From SHAN690 sp038131955 (GTDB taxonomy: Bacteria; Bacteroidota; Bacteroidia; Flavobacteriales_G; Salibacteraceae): a stretch of DNA of 64,000 bases. The first letter of the stretch is position 1, and each line of letters opens with the position of its first letter. The stretch lies in the NCBI GenBank assembly GCA_038131955.1, contig JAYPQK010000002.1, forward strand, positions 434,001 to 498,000, given 5' to 3'. Under the pieces are notes generated by a model. The model had not been told where the DNA came from. It saw only the letters and a program-made list of their open reading frames with translations, and did no database searches. Shown one piece after another: positions 53,485-63,090 of the stretch. The position numbers were made by a program, and so were the translations under genes.

Positions 53485-54384
53485 TCAGGTCTTCAGTCGG
53501 TAATCGAGAGTGACGAAACCGAAGACGTATCCTCTGCGTCCGGTATCACTAGCTAGATCAGCAATTGGTGCTTCTTCCTTGGCAAAGGTGATAAGTCCGA
53601 AGTACTGGGGATCGGGAGAACCATCATCCGGATTCAGGAAGTCTTCATCCACGGCATAGACCCCGCTCACGTTGTCCACGTAATCACGGAACCCTAAACG
53701 ATAACCAACCTCCAATCCAACTTTCCAGTTCCCGTTGATCAAAACACGAGCATTCAAACCAACCGGAATATGCAAGTGCATGCGGTTGTAGCGATCGGTA
53801 TTTGGTACTGTAAGTGGATTTGTAATAGGTTTGAATTCCATCTTTCGTCCATGTAATTCACCAAACGGACGGATGTAACTCAATCCAAAACCAGCAAAGG
53901 CGCTGACACCCATGTTCAACCCTTTTGACATTCCTCCTCGCGAACGGCGTACTTTACCTCTTCGCCCCTTGGTGGTCTCATCGATGATATGATACTCAGC
54001 CATTCCGGCAAATTCCGTAATGGTGCTCATATAGTCCACTCGCTCATTGAGGCGATCAGCCAAACTCAGGCTTTTGTCATTCTTGCGTGAATACCCATGC
54101 GTGACGCTACCTCTCGCTGCAAAATGCTTCATGAAGTAGTATCGATACGTTCCATTGAACGTAGACCGCTGCATGACATAAACCAATCCGAGCGCATCGC
54201 GCTCACCTAGGTTTGCGAAGACTGAATTGACACCGACTCCAACGGCTGCCTCATGGCGGTATTTCTTCCAAGCCGTATATCCTCCGCGCTGGGAGAAGGA
54301 CGGAACAGCGAGAATTCCGATGAAAATCAGGGTGAGTAGCGTTCGAATCAACCTTGGGTCGATTGAATACGTAAATGTAACCAT
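53485..54384 (-). CDS. Outer-membrane beta-barrel protein, DUF6089-like
   Basis: A 299-residue protein with a hydrophobic leader (LIRTLLTLIFIGILAVPSFS) and strands typical of a small barrel: KKYRHEAAVGVGVNSVFANL, FNGTYRYYFMKHFAARGSVT, FAGFGLSYIRPFG, LHIPVGLNARVLINGNWKV and last strand VFGFVTLDYRL. The opening YRHEAAVGVGVNSVFANLGE is like DUF6089 proteins of Bacteroidota. The long first 10 residues before the leader may be removed by using a later start. Intact between two damaged genes, convergent with the Kir gene. Confidence 0.75.
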   Translation of the reverse strand: MVTFTYSIDPRLIRTLLTLIFIGILAVPSFSQRGGYTAWKKYRHEAAVGVGVNSVFANLGERDALGLVYVMQRSTFNGTYRYYFMKHFAARGSVTHGYSRKNDKSLSLADRLNERVDYMSTITEFAGMAEYHIIDETTKGRRGKVRRSRGGMSKGLNMGVSAFAGFGLSYIRPFGELHGRKMEFKPITNPLTVPNTDRYNRMHLHIPVGLNARVLINGNWKVGLEVGYRLGFRDYVDNVSGVYAVDEDFLNPDDGSPDPQYFGLITFAKEEAPIADLASDTGRRGYVFGFVTLDYRLKT

Positions 54385-54444
54385 TTACTCAAAGGAGATA
54401 TTCGCCAGATGCAAAAGGGCTAACTTTACCTTCTGAATCTAGGC

Positions 54445-57423
54445 GTGATAAAAACCCGATCCATAATCCTTCTGCTTTTGGTCTTGATGTTTCACTCACG
54501 GTGCAAGCACAAGGCACTACTTCATTACTTACAGCGTAAATGAGGGACTCACAATCACAGGTACGTGACATCACTCAATCCGATGATGGATCTCTTTGGA
54601 TCGCGACGGTAGGCGGGAATCAGCCGGTTCGATGGGGTGAATTTCCAGACCTTCAATAAATCGAATGGATTGATCAATAACCTGACGAACGCTCTCTATG
54701 CTGGATCGAATGGTGCAATGGTCGCTTCTTGCCCAGGTGGGCTCGTGTTCTTTGAAGGAACGAAGGTCAACGACCATCCATTTAGGCCTCCTTATGAGAA
54801 CGTCTTGGTAAACGACCTACTCCTTGCAGACGATCATTACATCCTCGGCAGCAATGGCAATGGTTTACTCTTCTTCAAAGAAGACACCATCTTCAAAACG
54901 ATCGACCTCGGAAGTAACAGCCGCAACTTCATCCGCTGCTTGAGTTGGTATAATGATGAGATACTTGCCGGTACGAAAGATGGTCTCATTCGAATTGCTG
55001 AGGATGGAACCTCAGTGCTGCTAAATGACTCTATCAGTGTAAATGAGATCGTGGCCTCTAAAGACGGCCATTGGATCGCAACAAACGGAGATGGCCTCTT
55101 CTTCTTTGCACACGACTCTCTCTATCAATACACGAAAAAGGATGGTCTGAAAAACAGGTATATCAGGGATGTGACCATCGATCATTTGGGACAACCTTGG
55201 GTTCTGAGTAAGAACAGCATACAAGTTCTGAATCCCGCTAACAAGAAATTTACCGAGATAAAAGCCTTCGAGCCTGAGCAAACCTCAAACATGAAGGTGA
55301 TCTATGCCGATAGCGAACACAACATCTGGATCGGCACGGATGGATATGGTATACTTCGCTTTACTGGAGATGAATTTGAACTATACAATACAGAAGATGG
55401 CCTGAGTTCGAATATCATCATGGACATTGACCAATCGTCGGATAGCACTTATTACTTCGCAACGTATGGCTACGGGGTCGTGAAGAAAAAAGGCAATAAG
55501 ATCGACACGATAAAGAACGAGCAAGGTCTTCCAAATCTGACCGTTTGGAGTTTACTGCCGTTTGAAAACACCCTATGGATGGGTACTTCTGATGGCATTC
55601 AGATCCTAAAGGGTCAAAGGGTCGTTCCTTTCAAAGCAAACGACCAACTCCCCTTTCCACGGGTGTCCAATATGTTCCGTGATCAGAAAGGCCGTATATG
55701 GATTGCCACACGCGACGGAATCTCGGTCTGGCAGGACGATTCTCTGTACGTTCCGTCGCCAATTTCAGATCTAGAACCGAGGGACTGCAAAGTGATACTG
55801 GAACACGAAGGAGCTATTTGATGACGTCAATCAAGGACTGATCAAATTCACAGAAGAGGCAGCAAAGAGCTATACCCTAGCAGCAGGTTTGCCAGAGAAT
55901 TACATCACCGCCATGGCGCCGGGAGAACGTTCGGATCTGTGGCTCGGTTCTGAAGAAGGCTTGATTCATTTCGACTTCGCTAATGAAACCTTTTCGTCTT
56001 TTAAACTCTCAGACAAGGTCAGTAGTAACATCATCAACTTCATTGAGAATGAGAATGGGAAGCGTCTCTGGTTAGGCACCGACAATGGCCTTTTCCAGGT
56101 AGACCTTCCCCGATACTACAACGATGGGCAGTTCTCACTGAGGAGCTTTAATCAGTATGATGGGATCATCAGCAATGAGTGCAACCAAAATGCCAGCTAC
56201 ACTGATTTTGATGGGAATATTTGGTTCGGCACAAATGGCGGTCTACTGCGCTATACGCACGATCAATACGCTCAACAACAGATCAGCGTGATTGTGCACA
56301 TCACGGATATCCAGCAAAACTTCGAATCCGTCTATTCACGTATTAAGCGAGATGCGGTAGACCCTTCATTGAACACCTTTCGCTACAACGAAAGTCGACT
56401 GACCTTCCGTTATTCAGCCATTCATTTCACTAATCCGGATAAAGTGGTGTACAGCTACCGACTTTCCGGTATGGATGAGGAATGGAGCCCGGCTACACAA
56501 GAGAATTACGTTACGTATTCCAGTCTTCCACCGAGCGACTACTACCTCTTCGAGGTACGCTCTAGAGTAGGGACTGGGTATCCGAAGACCCCATTCAACT
56601 TTTATGTTGCGCCTCCATTCTACCTCAGGTGGTGGTTTATTGTGGGTATCTTTCTCCTGACCGGGGGAATCATCTGGCTGATCTTCGACCAGTATCAAAG
56701 CAGGAATTGAGCAAGAGACAACTCCTTGACATGCAGAACAAGGCGCGTGTTCTGGGATTGGAGCAGCAGACGCTGAACGCGCATATGAATCGCCATTTCA
56801 TATTCAATGCTCTCAACTCCATTCAATACTACATCAATACGCAGGATCGAAAACAGGCAAATCAGTATCTGACCAATTTCGCTTCACTGGTTAGAAAAAA
56901 TCTAGACAGCGCCCAGGTAGATAGCATCTATCTAAAAGATGAGCTCGAGCGATTAGAACTCTACATCAACTTGGAGCAGATGCGCTTCAAGGACCGATTC
57001 ACCTTCCATGTTGAAGTGGATAAATCCTTGGACCTCGAAAACATTCAAGTTCCTTCCATGATCCTTCAGCCTTTTGTGGAGAATAGTATCATGCACGGCA
57101 TCTTACCGTCAGACCACCCGGAGAAGATCATCATCAAGATATCTCCTCATCCGGCCGGTATAATCGTGAGTATCGATGATAATGGAATTGGTATTGAGAC
57201 TAGCGTGGAGAGAAAGAACGGCACTTCCCAGCACGTTTCCAATGGAATGAAGATCACCAAACAAAGGATAGAGATCATCGCAAAGGCCTTTGACAGTTCC
57301 TATGGCGTAAACGGTCCATTCCAGAAAAAAGATGCGCAAGGAATCAGTTCCGGCACACGAGTTGATATCATTCTACCCGTTAATTTCCAGAAATTCAAAC
57401 AGATTTACGAGTCAAAACATTGA
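54445..57423 (+). pseudogene. LytS-type sensor histidine kinase with beta-propeller and Y_Y_Y domains, frameshifted
   Basis: Three long frames make one protein of about 990 residues. 54445-54640 (signal peptide and start) already needs three to four frame changes. 54637-55818 has two-component regulator propeller repeats (IWIGTDGYGILRFTGDEFEL, LSSNIIMDI and similar). 55822-56704 continues the propeller, then a Y_Y_Y domain (YSYRLSGMDEEWSPATQENY) and the membrane helix WWFIVGIFLLTGGIIWLIF. 56705-57423 is the LytS kinase: MNRHFIFNALNSIQYYI (phospho-His), LQPFVENSIMHGI (N-box) and SIDDNGIGI (G1). Such kinases sense envelope signals and phosphorylate a LytTR regulator, which is not in the window. 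Confidence 0.85.
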
Positions 57424-57449
57424 TTCGAATTGCTTTTTGATTATATTTG
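57420..57449 (+). promoter_or_regulatory. Promoter of the small lipoprotein gene
   Basis: TTG at 57420-57422, 19 bases, then TATATTTG at 57442-57449; close to the Bacteroidota consensus. The ATG follows 13 bases downstream. Confidence 0.65.
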
Positions 57450-57462
57450 ATAGATTCTATTC

Positions 57463-57741
57463 ATGAAACTGAAGTACTACATAGCATCAATCGCACTCGC
57501 ATCCCTACTGTTTACGGGGTGTCAGAAGGATGAATTCTTTGAGCTCATGGAGCGGGAAGTCATTCAAGAAGAGTCACGTTTGGCTAGTGATGATCTTCTC
57601 AATGATGATGAAACCGGTATTCCTCCGGGTGAAGCCATTGATCCGGATAGAAAAAAGCGTCTTAATACCCCGGGTGTGGTAAAGGAAGTTTCTGATGGTG
57701 ACGAGGAGTCAGACGATGACGACACCACTACTGAAAGCTAA
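57463..57741 (+). CDS. Small acidic lipoprotein
   Basis: A 92-residue protein: lipoprotein signal (IASIALASLLFTGC), then a polar, strongly acidic tail (LLNDDETGIPPGEAIDPDRK, GDEESDDDDTTTES). The tail looks disordered and could bind cations such as calcium; no family is recognised. It has its own promoter and terminator, so it is an independent unit. The size and independent unit suggest it is really expressed. Confidence 0.75.
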   Translation: MKLKYYIASIALASLLFTGCQKDEFFELMEREVIQEESRLASDDLLNDDETGIPPGEAIDPDRKKRLNTPGVVKEVSDGDEESDDDDTTTES

Positions 57742-57762
57742 TTGCGAAACAAGATATTGAAG

Positions 57763-57783
57763 AAGGCCCACGGGCCTTTTTTT
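57763..57783 (+). terminator. Terminator after the small lipoprotein
   Basis: Stem AAGGCC/GGCCTT with loop CACG, followed by T7. Confidence 0.85.
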
Positions 57784-57819
57784 GTGCCCAATCTTTTCTT
57801 GTCAGGAAAAAGCAATTGC

Positions 57820-60603
57820 CTATTCCTTCGTTTGGTGTTCCCAATAGCGCTGATTGGTAGGTTGACCAGCGACGAAGAAGTATACACCTCCCCAGTTGTG
57901 TTGCACCTTCTTATAGGTTACGATAAACTCACCATTATTGATGTAAACCCAAGTGATGACACTATTACCTACGGTTTCCGTTTCCACGGTGCGGACATCC
58001 GGATATTTAGCCATGAGCGCCTTCATTTCTTCGCTGGCCTGAAACTCAGAAATCTGTTGCTCCGTGCGTTTCATCATTCCGTCGTAGACTTCATCCTCGG
58101 TTAGACGACCCGTTTTAGTATTGCGAGCATCGTCGCCCACCTTATCATCAGAGATGGTGATCGGTCCAACGGGCGCTCCAGGACGCTCATCAACTTCCAT
58201 CACTGCCTGAGCTTGCTTGACGCCTCCACTCGGATTTGCATTAGGTGTTGGTTCAGCTATACTAGGATTCTTAGCCGCTTTGACCTCCTCCTCTTCAATG
58301 ATCCTGGCGAGTTGTTCGCTTTCTCTTCCTCGTTGATCCGTAATAGCGATGGCCGCCTCCTTGTTCTTCTCTTTTTCCGCCTCTAGCTTAGAAAGGATAT
58401 CATCGATCTGTTCGATACGATTCTTGGCTTCAGTGGAGTTAGCGTCAAGAGAGAGCACACCTTGATAAGCTGACTTCGCTTGTTTCAGCTTATTCGCATT
58501 GAAAAGTGCCTCGGCAGCCGACAATTTGGAGGCAATCTCCTGCTCGCGTTCGATCGCTTGCCTTTCAGCTTTAGCGGCCGCCTCTTCCTCGGCTTTACGT
58601 TTGGCTTCAGCGGCGGCTGCAGCAGCGGCTTCTTCTTGTCTTTGGAGTTCTGAGAGCTCAGAGCGAATCGCTGTCACTGAAGCTAGTCCGTCCATCGCCT
58701 CTTTCGGGTCATCGACCAGAGACTTAGCCTCGTTGAACGCTTTCTCAGCCTTGGTCAGTTCTTTGGCCGACAGAGCCTCATTACCTTCCGCTATTAGCTC
58801 ATTGTAGCGCTCTTTGGTCTTTGCCTCAGCTTCTGCGGCGCTTACGAGTTCCTTTTCTTTGGTATCGATCTCTTTTTGAATGTCTTTGATCCGCGGGTTC
58901 GAGCCTAAGGCGCTTGCCGCAGTCAGAGCTGCTTTTGCTCCTGCCAGGTCTCCAGAGACCAAAGCTTGCTGAGCTGCGGATATCTTTTCATCGAGTTGTG
59001 CCAGCTTAGCCGCTTGTTCCTTGGCTTTAGCCGCTTCGGCAGCCGCTAGTTCGTCGCGTTTAGATTGAACTTGAGACAGGATAGCATCGACCTTTGAAGC
59101 TTCGGCACCTGCCGACTTAGCCTCGTTCGCCTTAGCAGCAGCCTCATCCAGTTTACCTTCGCCAAGTAGCGAAGATGCATCAGCTAGCAGAGAAGCGATC
59201 TGCCCTTGCTTCTTAGCTTGTTCTGCCTGCTCCGCTTGCACTCGCTTCTCTTCTGTTTCGATGGCTGAAGCAATGGATTTCAAACGATCGTCTTGTCCGA
59301 GTTCACCAGCAGCTGCCAACTTGGCTTTAGCTCCAGCAATATGACCATTGGCCAACAATTTCTCAGCCTCATCGAGAGCTGCCGTCAATGCCGCCTTAGC
59401 CTCCTCCTGCTTTTGCTGTTCAGCCTCCATCTGCGCCTTGGCGTCATTCACAGACTTTATATGCTGATCGATGGATGGATCCGCTTTCAATTGCTTTGCT
59501 TCTTCCAACGCAGCCAGGGCTGCACCGAAGTCACCCTTTTCTTTAGCCTTGGAAGCATCAGCTAGGAGTGATGCCACTTTCTCATCCAGTTCGGCTGCTG
59601 CCTTTGCCTCAGCCTCTGCTGCCTGCTTTGCCTTGGTTGCATCTGCCAAGATCTTCTCTGCCTTAGGGTCTGCCTTTATCTTCAATGCCTCCTCTGCCTT
59701 GGCAATGGCCTGATCCGGGTTGCCCGAACTCAAGGCTGTTTCAGCCGCCTTTACGGCATTATCAAATGCTTGGGCCTGTTGTGCTTGTTTCTTTTTCTCT
59801 TCTTCGATCTGAGCCAAGGCCTTCTGCACCTTTGAATCGCCGGCCATCATTCCATTGGCTTGTTGGAATAAACGCTTGGCCTCATCCATATCACCCTTGG
59901 CCATAGCTTGCTCAGCCTGCTCCACGGTCTTATTGAACTCTTGTTCCTTCTTCTGTCCTTCTGCCTCTTTCTTGAGTTCATTTATCCTCTGCTCGATTGC
60001 CGGATCCTTCTTCAATGCGAGCGCCTCCTCGTATGATTTGATCGCTTGCTCAAAGTTCCCGGACTTCGCGCTAGACTCGGCCGTCTTACTCAGATCGCTG
60101 ATCTTTCCAGCGTTCTCAGCTTCTTTCTGCACCTTCTTTTCCTTTGCGACTTCCACTTCCTCCATGGCCTTTTCCACCTGCGCTTGGATAGACTTAGTGT
60201 AGTCGGTGTCATAGTCAAACTCGTCTATTAGTTCACTATACGAGATCCGGCCTACCGGCTGGTTGAAGATCACCATATTGACATCATCGTATTGCTCGAA
60301 TATCTCTACGGTAAAAGGAAATGGTTCGAACCCATATTCGATACGCTCATTCGGAACGTGAGTATCGAAGCGAAGTCTTTTGGTCACGAATCCTTCTTTC
60401 TCAAAGGAAATGACATAGATCGCTTGAAAATCCAACCCGATCTCAAAACGAGAGTCCCCTTCGATCTGCTTGACCCGCTTCCCGTCTTTTTCTACAATGA
60501 TCTTTGCTCCACTATTCGAGCCTCCGTCCACCTTGAACTTACCATTGATAAAGAACTTATCGCCCTGAGCATGGCCCACGGAAAACAGCATCACAAAGAT
60601 CAA
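57820..60603 (-). CDS. Secreted protein with nine TPR-like repeats and coiled-coil linkers
   Basis: A 927-residue exported protein. The signal peptide (LIFVMLFSVGHAQ) starts at TTG 60603; no ATG gives it. Residues 15-100 form a carboxypeptidase-regulatory-like beta domain (FFINGKFKVDGGSNSGAKII). Residues about 165-730 hold nine helical units of roughly 55-80 residues, e.g. AESSAKSGNFEQAIKSYEEA, LLADASSLLGEGKLDEAAAK and ISAAQQALVSGDLAGAKAAL, with Ala/Glu/Lys/Gln linkers. A Pro-rich linker follows, and the last 100 residues (MKALMAKYPDVRTVETETVG, FIVTYKKVQHNWGGVYFF) make a small globular domain. Probably periplasmic scaffold. Low-complexity parts raise no frame break. Confidence 0.85.
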   Translation of the reverse strand: MIFVMLFSVGHAQGDKFFINGKFKVDGGSNSGAKIIVEKDGKRVKQIEGDSRFEIGLDFQAIYVISFEKEGFVTKRLRFDTHVPNERIEYGFEPFPFTVEIFEQYDDVNMVIFNQPVGRISYSELIDEFDYDTDYTKSIQAQVEKAMEEVEVAKEKKVQKEAENAGKISDLSKTAESSAKSGNFEQAIKSYEEALALKKDPAIEQRINELKKEAEGQKKEQEFNKTVEQAEQAMAKGDMDEAKRLFQQANGMMAGDSKVQKALAQIEEEKKKQAQQAQAFDNAVKAAETALSSGNPDQAIAKAEEALKIKADPKAEKILADATKAKQAAEAEAKAAAELDEKVASLLADASKAKEKGDFGAALAALEEAKQLKADPSIDQHIKSVNDAKAQMEAEQQKQEEAKAALTAALDEAEKLLANGHIAGAKAKLAAAGELGQDDRLKSIASAIETEEKRVQAEQAEQAKKQGQIASLLADASSLLGEGKLDEAAAKANEAKSAGAEASKVDAILSQVQSKRDELAAAEAAKAKEQAAKLAQLDEKISAAQQALVSGDLAGAKAALTAASALGSNPRIKDIQKEIDTKEKELVSAAEAEAKTKERYNELIAEGNEALSAKELTKAEKAFNEAKSLVDDPKEAMDGLASVTAIRSELSELQRQEEAAAAAAAEAKRKAEEEAAAKAERQAIEREQEIASKLSAAEALFNANKLKQAKSAYQGVLSLDANSTEAKNRIEQIDDILSKLEAEKEKNKEAAIAITDQRGRESEQLARIIEEEEVKAAKNPSIAEPTPNANPSGGVKQAQAVMEVDERPGAPVGPITISDDKVGDDARNTKTGRLTEDEVYDGMMKRTEQQISEFQASEEMKALMAKYPDVRTVETETVGNSVITWVYINNGEFIVTYKKVQHNWGGVYFFVAGQPTNQRYWEHQTKE

Positions 60604-60742
60604 TCCAAGGAAAAACCGCTGGATTAATGCCGGTGTGTTGAATATTGAAGAGTATATCGCTGTGGAGCTAATGATACAATGATAACTTTGGATTTTGAGT
60701 CTTGCACTTTCCGCGAAAGTAAAAGGACAAACCTATTTAAGA

Positions 60743-61216
60743 ATGAATATACGTACGAGTTTAAAACCCATCCAAAGCTTGGCTTTGATTCTTGTGACCA
60801 CCTTCATTGCGCTCACTGCCCATGGTCAGGAGTATGATGTAGACTACACGGTCGATTTTATCAATAAAAAACTGGACAAAAAATGTGCGCTTTTTGCTGA
60901 AAAGAAGAATCTCCGAGTTGAATTCTACTACAATGGTGAAGCGGCGAGGATCGATTACATCTTTCCGGAGTCTATCGATTTTGAAAAAGGAGTCTATTAT
61001 TCAAGTGAAGAGGGTGCGGTCATCATTAGTTGTTACGAGAAAGCAGGGAAATGCATTGAACGCGATATCATTAAGCGCGATGTTAAGATGCTTTATGACC
61101 GAACCAACCTGACCTCAGAGTGCACGGATGACTGCGGAGCTCTGGAGGAAGCGGTGAAACACTTGATTCAGCTTTACGTATTTGATAATGTAGAGCGAAC
61201 CGAACCATTTGAATAA
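60743..61216 (+). CDS. Hypothetical secreted protein
   Basis: A 157-residue protein from ATG 60743 with a signal sequence (SLALILVTTFIALTAHGQ). The mature part has VDYTVDFINKKLDKKCALFA, YSSEEGAVIISCYEKAGKC and LTSECTDDCGALEEAVKHLI, with five cysteines. I do not recognise the family; the EEGAVIISC and CxxxC pattern suggests disulfides in the periplasm. TAACTTTG at 60683-60690 upstream could be a -7 element. Followed after 27 bases by the TPR gene, likely the same transcript. Confidence 0.7.
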   Translation: MNIRTSLKPIQSLALILVTTFIALTAHGQEYDVDYTVDFINKKLDKKCALFAEKKNLRVEFYYNGEAARIDYIFPESIDFEKGVYYSSEEGAVIISCYEKAGKCIERDIIKRDVKMLYDRTNLTSECTDDCGALEEAVKHLIQLYVFDNVERTEPFE

Positions 61217-61243
61217 AACACTATCATTAATAACCCTATCAAC

Positions 61244-61750
61244 ATGAAACCCTTTCTCTTAGGGATCATTCTTCTAGTCGCACCATTCATGTATGCTTCG
61301 GCCCAAGATGCCTCCAAACATATTGAGGACGGAAAGGCCTTGATCCAAAAAGAATCTTACGAAGAAGCCCTTGAACAATTCAATATGGCTTTGATCCTGG
61401 ATCCCAGTTCTGTTGACGCATTACTTCAACGAGCATTCACGAGCAATATTCTAAAAAGCTATGACTCAGCGATTTCGGACTACACAGCCGTGATAGAGTT
61501 GAATCCTGCATTGATTTCTGCTTATCTTAGCCGCGGAAGCGCCTACAACAAGCTTGACCGCTTTGAGGAAGCTATTCAAGACTTTAATAAGGTGATTGAG
61601 CTCGATCCTAAGAACTTCGAGGCCTACAACAACCGTGGTTGGTCTAAGAAAGGACTTGGGGATCATGATGGAGCTTGTGATGACTGGAAGAAATCCAAAA
61701 AAATGGGCAACGAAGAAGCCAAGATCATTCTGAAAAACAACCAATGCTAA
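61244..61750 (+). CDS. Secreted tetratricopeptide-repeat protein
   Basis: A 168-residue protein: signal peptide (LLGIILLVAPFMYASAQ), then four TPR units (about residues 20-155), e.g. SYEEALEQFNMALILDPSSV, YDSAISDYTAVIELNPALIS, YNKLDRFEEAIQDFNKVIEL and YNNRGWSKKGLGDHDGACDD. The last unit, with WSKKGLGDHDGACDDWKK, is the usual ending. It is a protein-interaction scaffold in the periplasm. The stop overlaps a possible start of the next gene (ATGCTAA). Confidence 0.85.
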   Translation: MKPFLLGIILLVAPFMYASAQDASKHIEDGKALIQKESYEEALEQFNMALILDPSSVDALLQRAFTSNILKSYDSAISDYTAVIELNPALISAYLSRGSAYNKLDRFEEAIQDFNKVIELDPKNFEAYNNRGWSKKGLGDHDGACDDWKKSKKMGNEEAKIILKNNQC

Positions 61751-61761
61751 ATAACCCTACT

Positions 61762-62202
61762 ATGTACAATAAGCTCATCCCAGGCGTATTGATCGCGGGT
61801 ATGGTTATGATCATATTCGCATTTAGTGCTTCACCAGAAGCAACGAATTTCAACGAAGTCAGCGACAATTACATCCTCGAGAACCTGGCTGAGCAGGACT
61901 GGAATGGCTGTATTCAAAAGGTTGATAGTGAATGGGGCGGTACCTGCCTCAACTATGGTTTCAGCGAAAGCAAGTACACCGTTCACCTGATGAACTCCTG
62001 CACCGAAAAAGTAGACTTGATGACCTGTGTTCAACGCGAGAACGAGCGTTGGCAGTGTTTCTACCGAATGGATATGAAGCAAAATGATACACTGCATGCC
62101 CACGCCTGCCATGGAAACGGCAAGTATCTGAAGTGGGTACGTAAAGCCGGCGACTTCATGACGAAATTCCCAACCCGTCAGGAGGTGAACGACGAGTATT
62201 GA
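61762..62202 (+). CDS. Hypothetical exported protein with six cysteines
   Basis: A 146-residue protein from ATG 61762 (an upstream ATG at 61744 overlapping the TPR stop would add six residues). A hydrophobic N-terminus (LIPGVLIAGMVMIIFAFSA) is followed by a mature domain with six Cys (NGCIQKVDSEWGGTCLNYGF, LMNSCTEKVDLMTCVQ, WQCFYR, HACHGNG), probably three disulfides in an extracytoplasmic fold. No family recognised. It is the last gene of this block; a strong terminator follows. Confidence 0.7.
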   Translation: MYNKLIPGVLIAGMVMIIFAFSASPEATNFNEVSDNYILENLAEQDWNGCIQKVDSEWGGTCLNYGFSESKYTVHLMNSCTEKVDLMTCVQRENERWQCFYRMDMKQNDTLHAHACHGNGKYLKWVRKAGDFMTKFPTRQEVNDEY

Positions 62203-62220
62203 TCCTCACTCCTGAAGCAT

Positions 62221-62260
62221 AAAAAAAGCCCCGTAGCACTTAGCTCGGGGCTTCTTATTT
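62221..62260. terminator. Bidirectional terminator
   Basis: Stem AAGCCCCG/CGGGGCTT (62226-62233 with 62246-62253); A7 on one side and T-rich on the other, so it works for both strands. Confidence 0.85.
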
Positions 62261-62278
62261 TAATGTCGTTTGTCTAGC

Positions 62279-62397
62279 CTGATGTGACCTCTTTGGAAGG
62301 TATTAGGCAGATGGCCCATTCCGGTCATCCGATGTCCACCGTAGCGGGAACCACAAGGGTTTCGGTCCGACCTCGATACACCAATACTGCACATCAG
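62279..62397. ncRNA. Candidate structured RNA (strand uncertain)
   Basis: The segment of 119 bases is closed by an 8-bp perfect inverted repeat (CTGATGTG/CACATCAG). It lies in a gene-free gap between two strong bidirectional terminators (62221-62260 and 62537-62564). Inside are shorter pairings such as GATG/CATC. A weak outer pair GTTTGT/ACAAAC lies at 62268-62273 and 62428-62433. I could not match it to SRP RNA or RNase P. A 6S-like or Bacteroidota-specific small RNA is possible. Confidence 0.4.
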
Positions 62398-62536
62398 TGT
62401 CATTGAATTGTTAAGCTACCAGACGAAACAAACTCGACCAAAGAAGTTCGTTCGAAAGGTACAAAGCGAAGATCATTCATACCAACAAAGTGGACGAGTA
62501 AGCCTGGTTTTTACCTAAAATGTAGATAAAGTATAA

Positions 62537-62564
62537 AAAAACCGAAGTGGATTCTTCGGTTTTA
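62537..62564. terminator. Bidirectional terminator of the DUF1883 gene
   Basis: Ten-base stem AAAACCGAAG/CTTCGGTTTT with loop TGGATT; T tracts on both strands. Confidence 0.85.
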
Positions 62565-62588
62565 AAATTTCGTATGGTTTATTGAGAA

Positions 62589-62975
62589 TTATATATCCTC
62601 ATCATCTTCGGAGGCATCACCGGCAACCTCCTCTTCTACTCCATCCATTTGCTCATCAGCCTCTTCGAATGACGTAGCGAGTTTCTTAGGCTTGGCGGGC
62701 TTATGTACAGCTCCCTTCTCAACCTCGATGTTGACCTTTATGTCGATCGGGTTTGCATAGGACCCCTTCTCTACAACCACGTTCCAAAAATTTGTAGAGG
62801 GTACTTGAAATTCATACTCGCCCTCTTTGTGACCACCATAATAGGTGAAGGACATATTGTTCTTATATCGCTTAAAGTTTCGGTCATTCATGATCAAAAC
62901 TCTCGTGCGCATCGACACCTTCACTCTGATCTTACCGCCTTTATTTGCTTTTACCCTTCCGTGGAGAAACCTCAT
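62589..62975 (-). CDS. DUF1883-like protein with acidic tail
   Basis: A 128-residue soluble protein. ATG 62975 gives MRFLHGRVKANKGGKIRVKV; the core VLIMNDRNFKRYKNNMSFTY followed by YGGH and VPSTNFWNVVVEKGSYANPI matches the DUF1883 fold (NVxLMDxxNFxxYKxG...YYGG...VPSSGHWxVVVDLGGY). Normal DUF1883 proteins stop soon after this, here a Lys/Pro linker and a Glu/Asp tail (EEADEQMDGVEEEVAGDASE) extend it by about 40 residues. Function unknown; DUF1883 occurs with TIR domains in some bacteria. Confidence 0.7.
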   Translation of the reverse strand: MRFLHGRVKANKGGKIRVKVSMRTRVLIMNDRNFKRYKNNMSFTYYGGHKEGEYEFQVPSTNFWNVVVEKGSYANPIDIKVNIEVEKGAVHKPAKPKKLATSFEEADEQMDGVEEEVAGDASEDDEDI

Positions 62976-63090
62976 ATGTTCGTGGTTTTGGTTCAACCAA
63001 AGAAATTAAAATTTTCATTCCCTTCAAACATTCCGAACTTCCATCGTACATCTTTGTTCCTGTTTTTGAAGAAAATCAGTCCTTTGAGCT

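Noticed and set aside
59293..60231. Plus-strand frames across the repeat protein
   Set aside because: They arise from the antisense of Ala/Glu/Lys-rich repeats and consist mainly of Ser/Leu/Ala runs.
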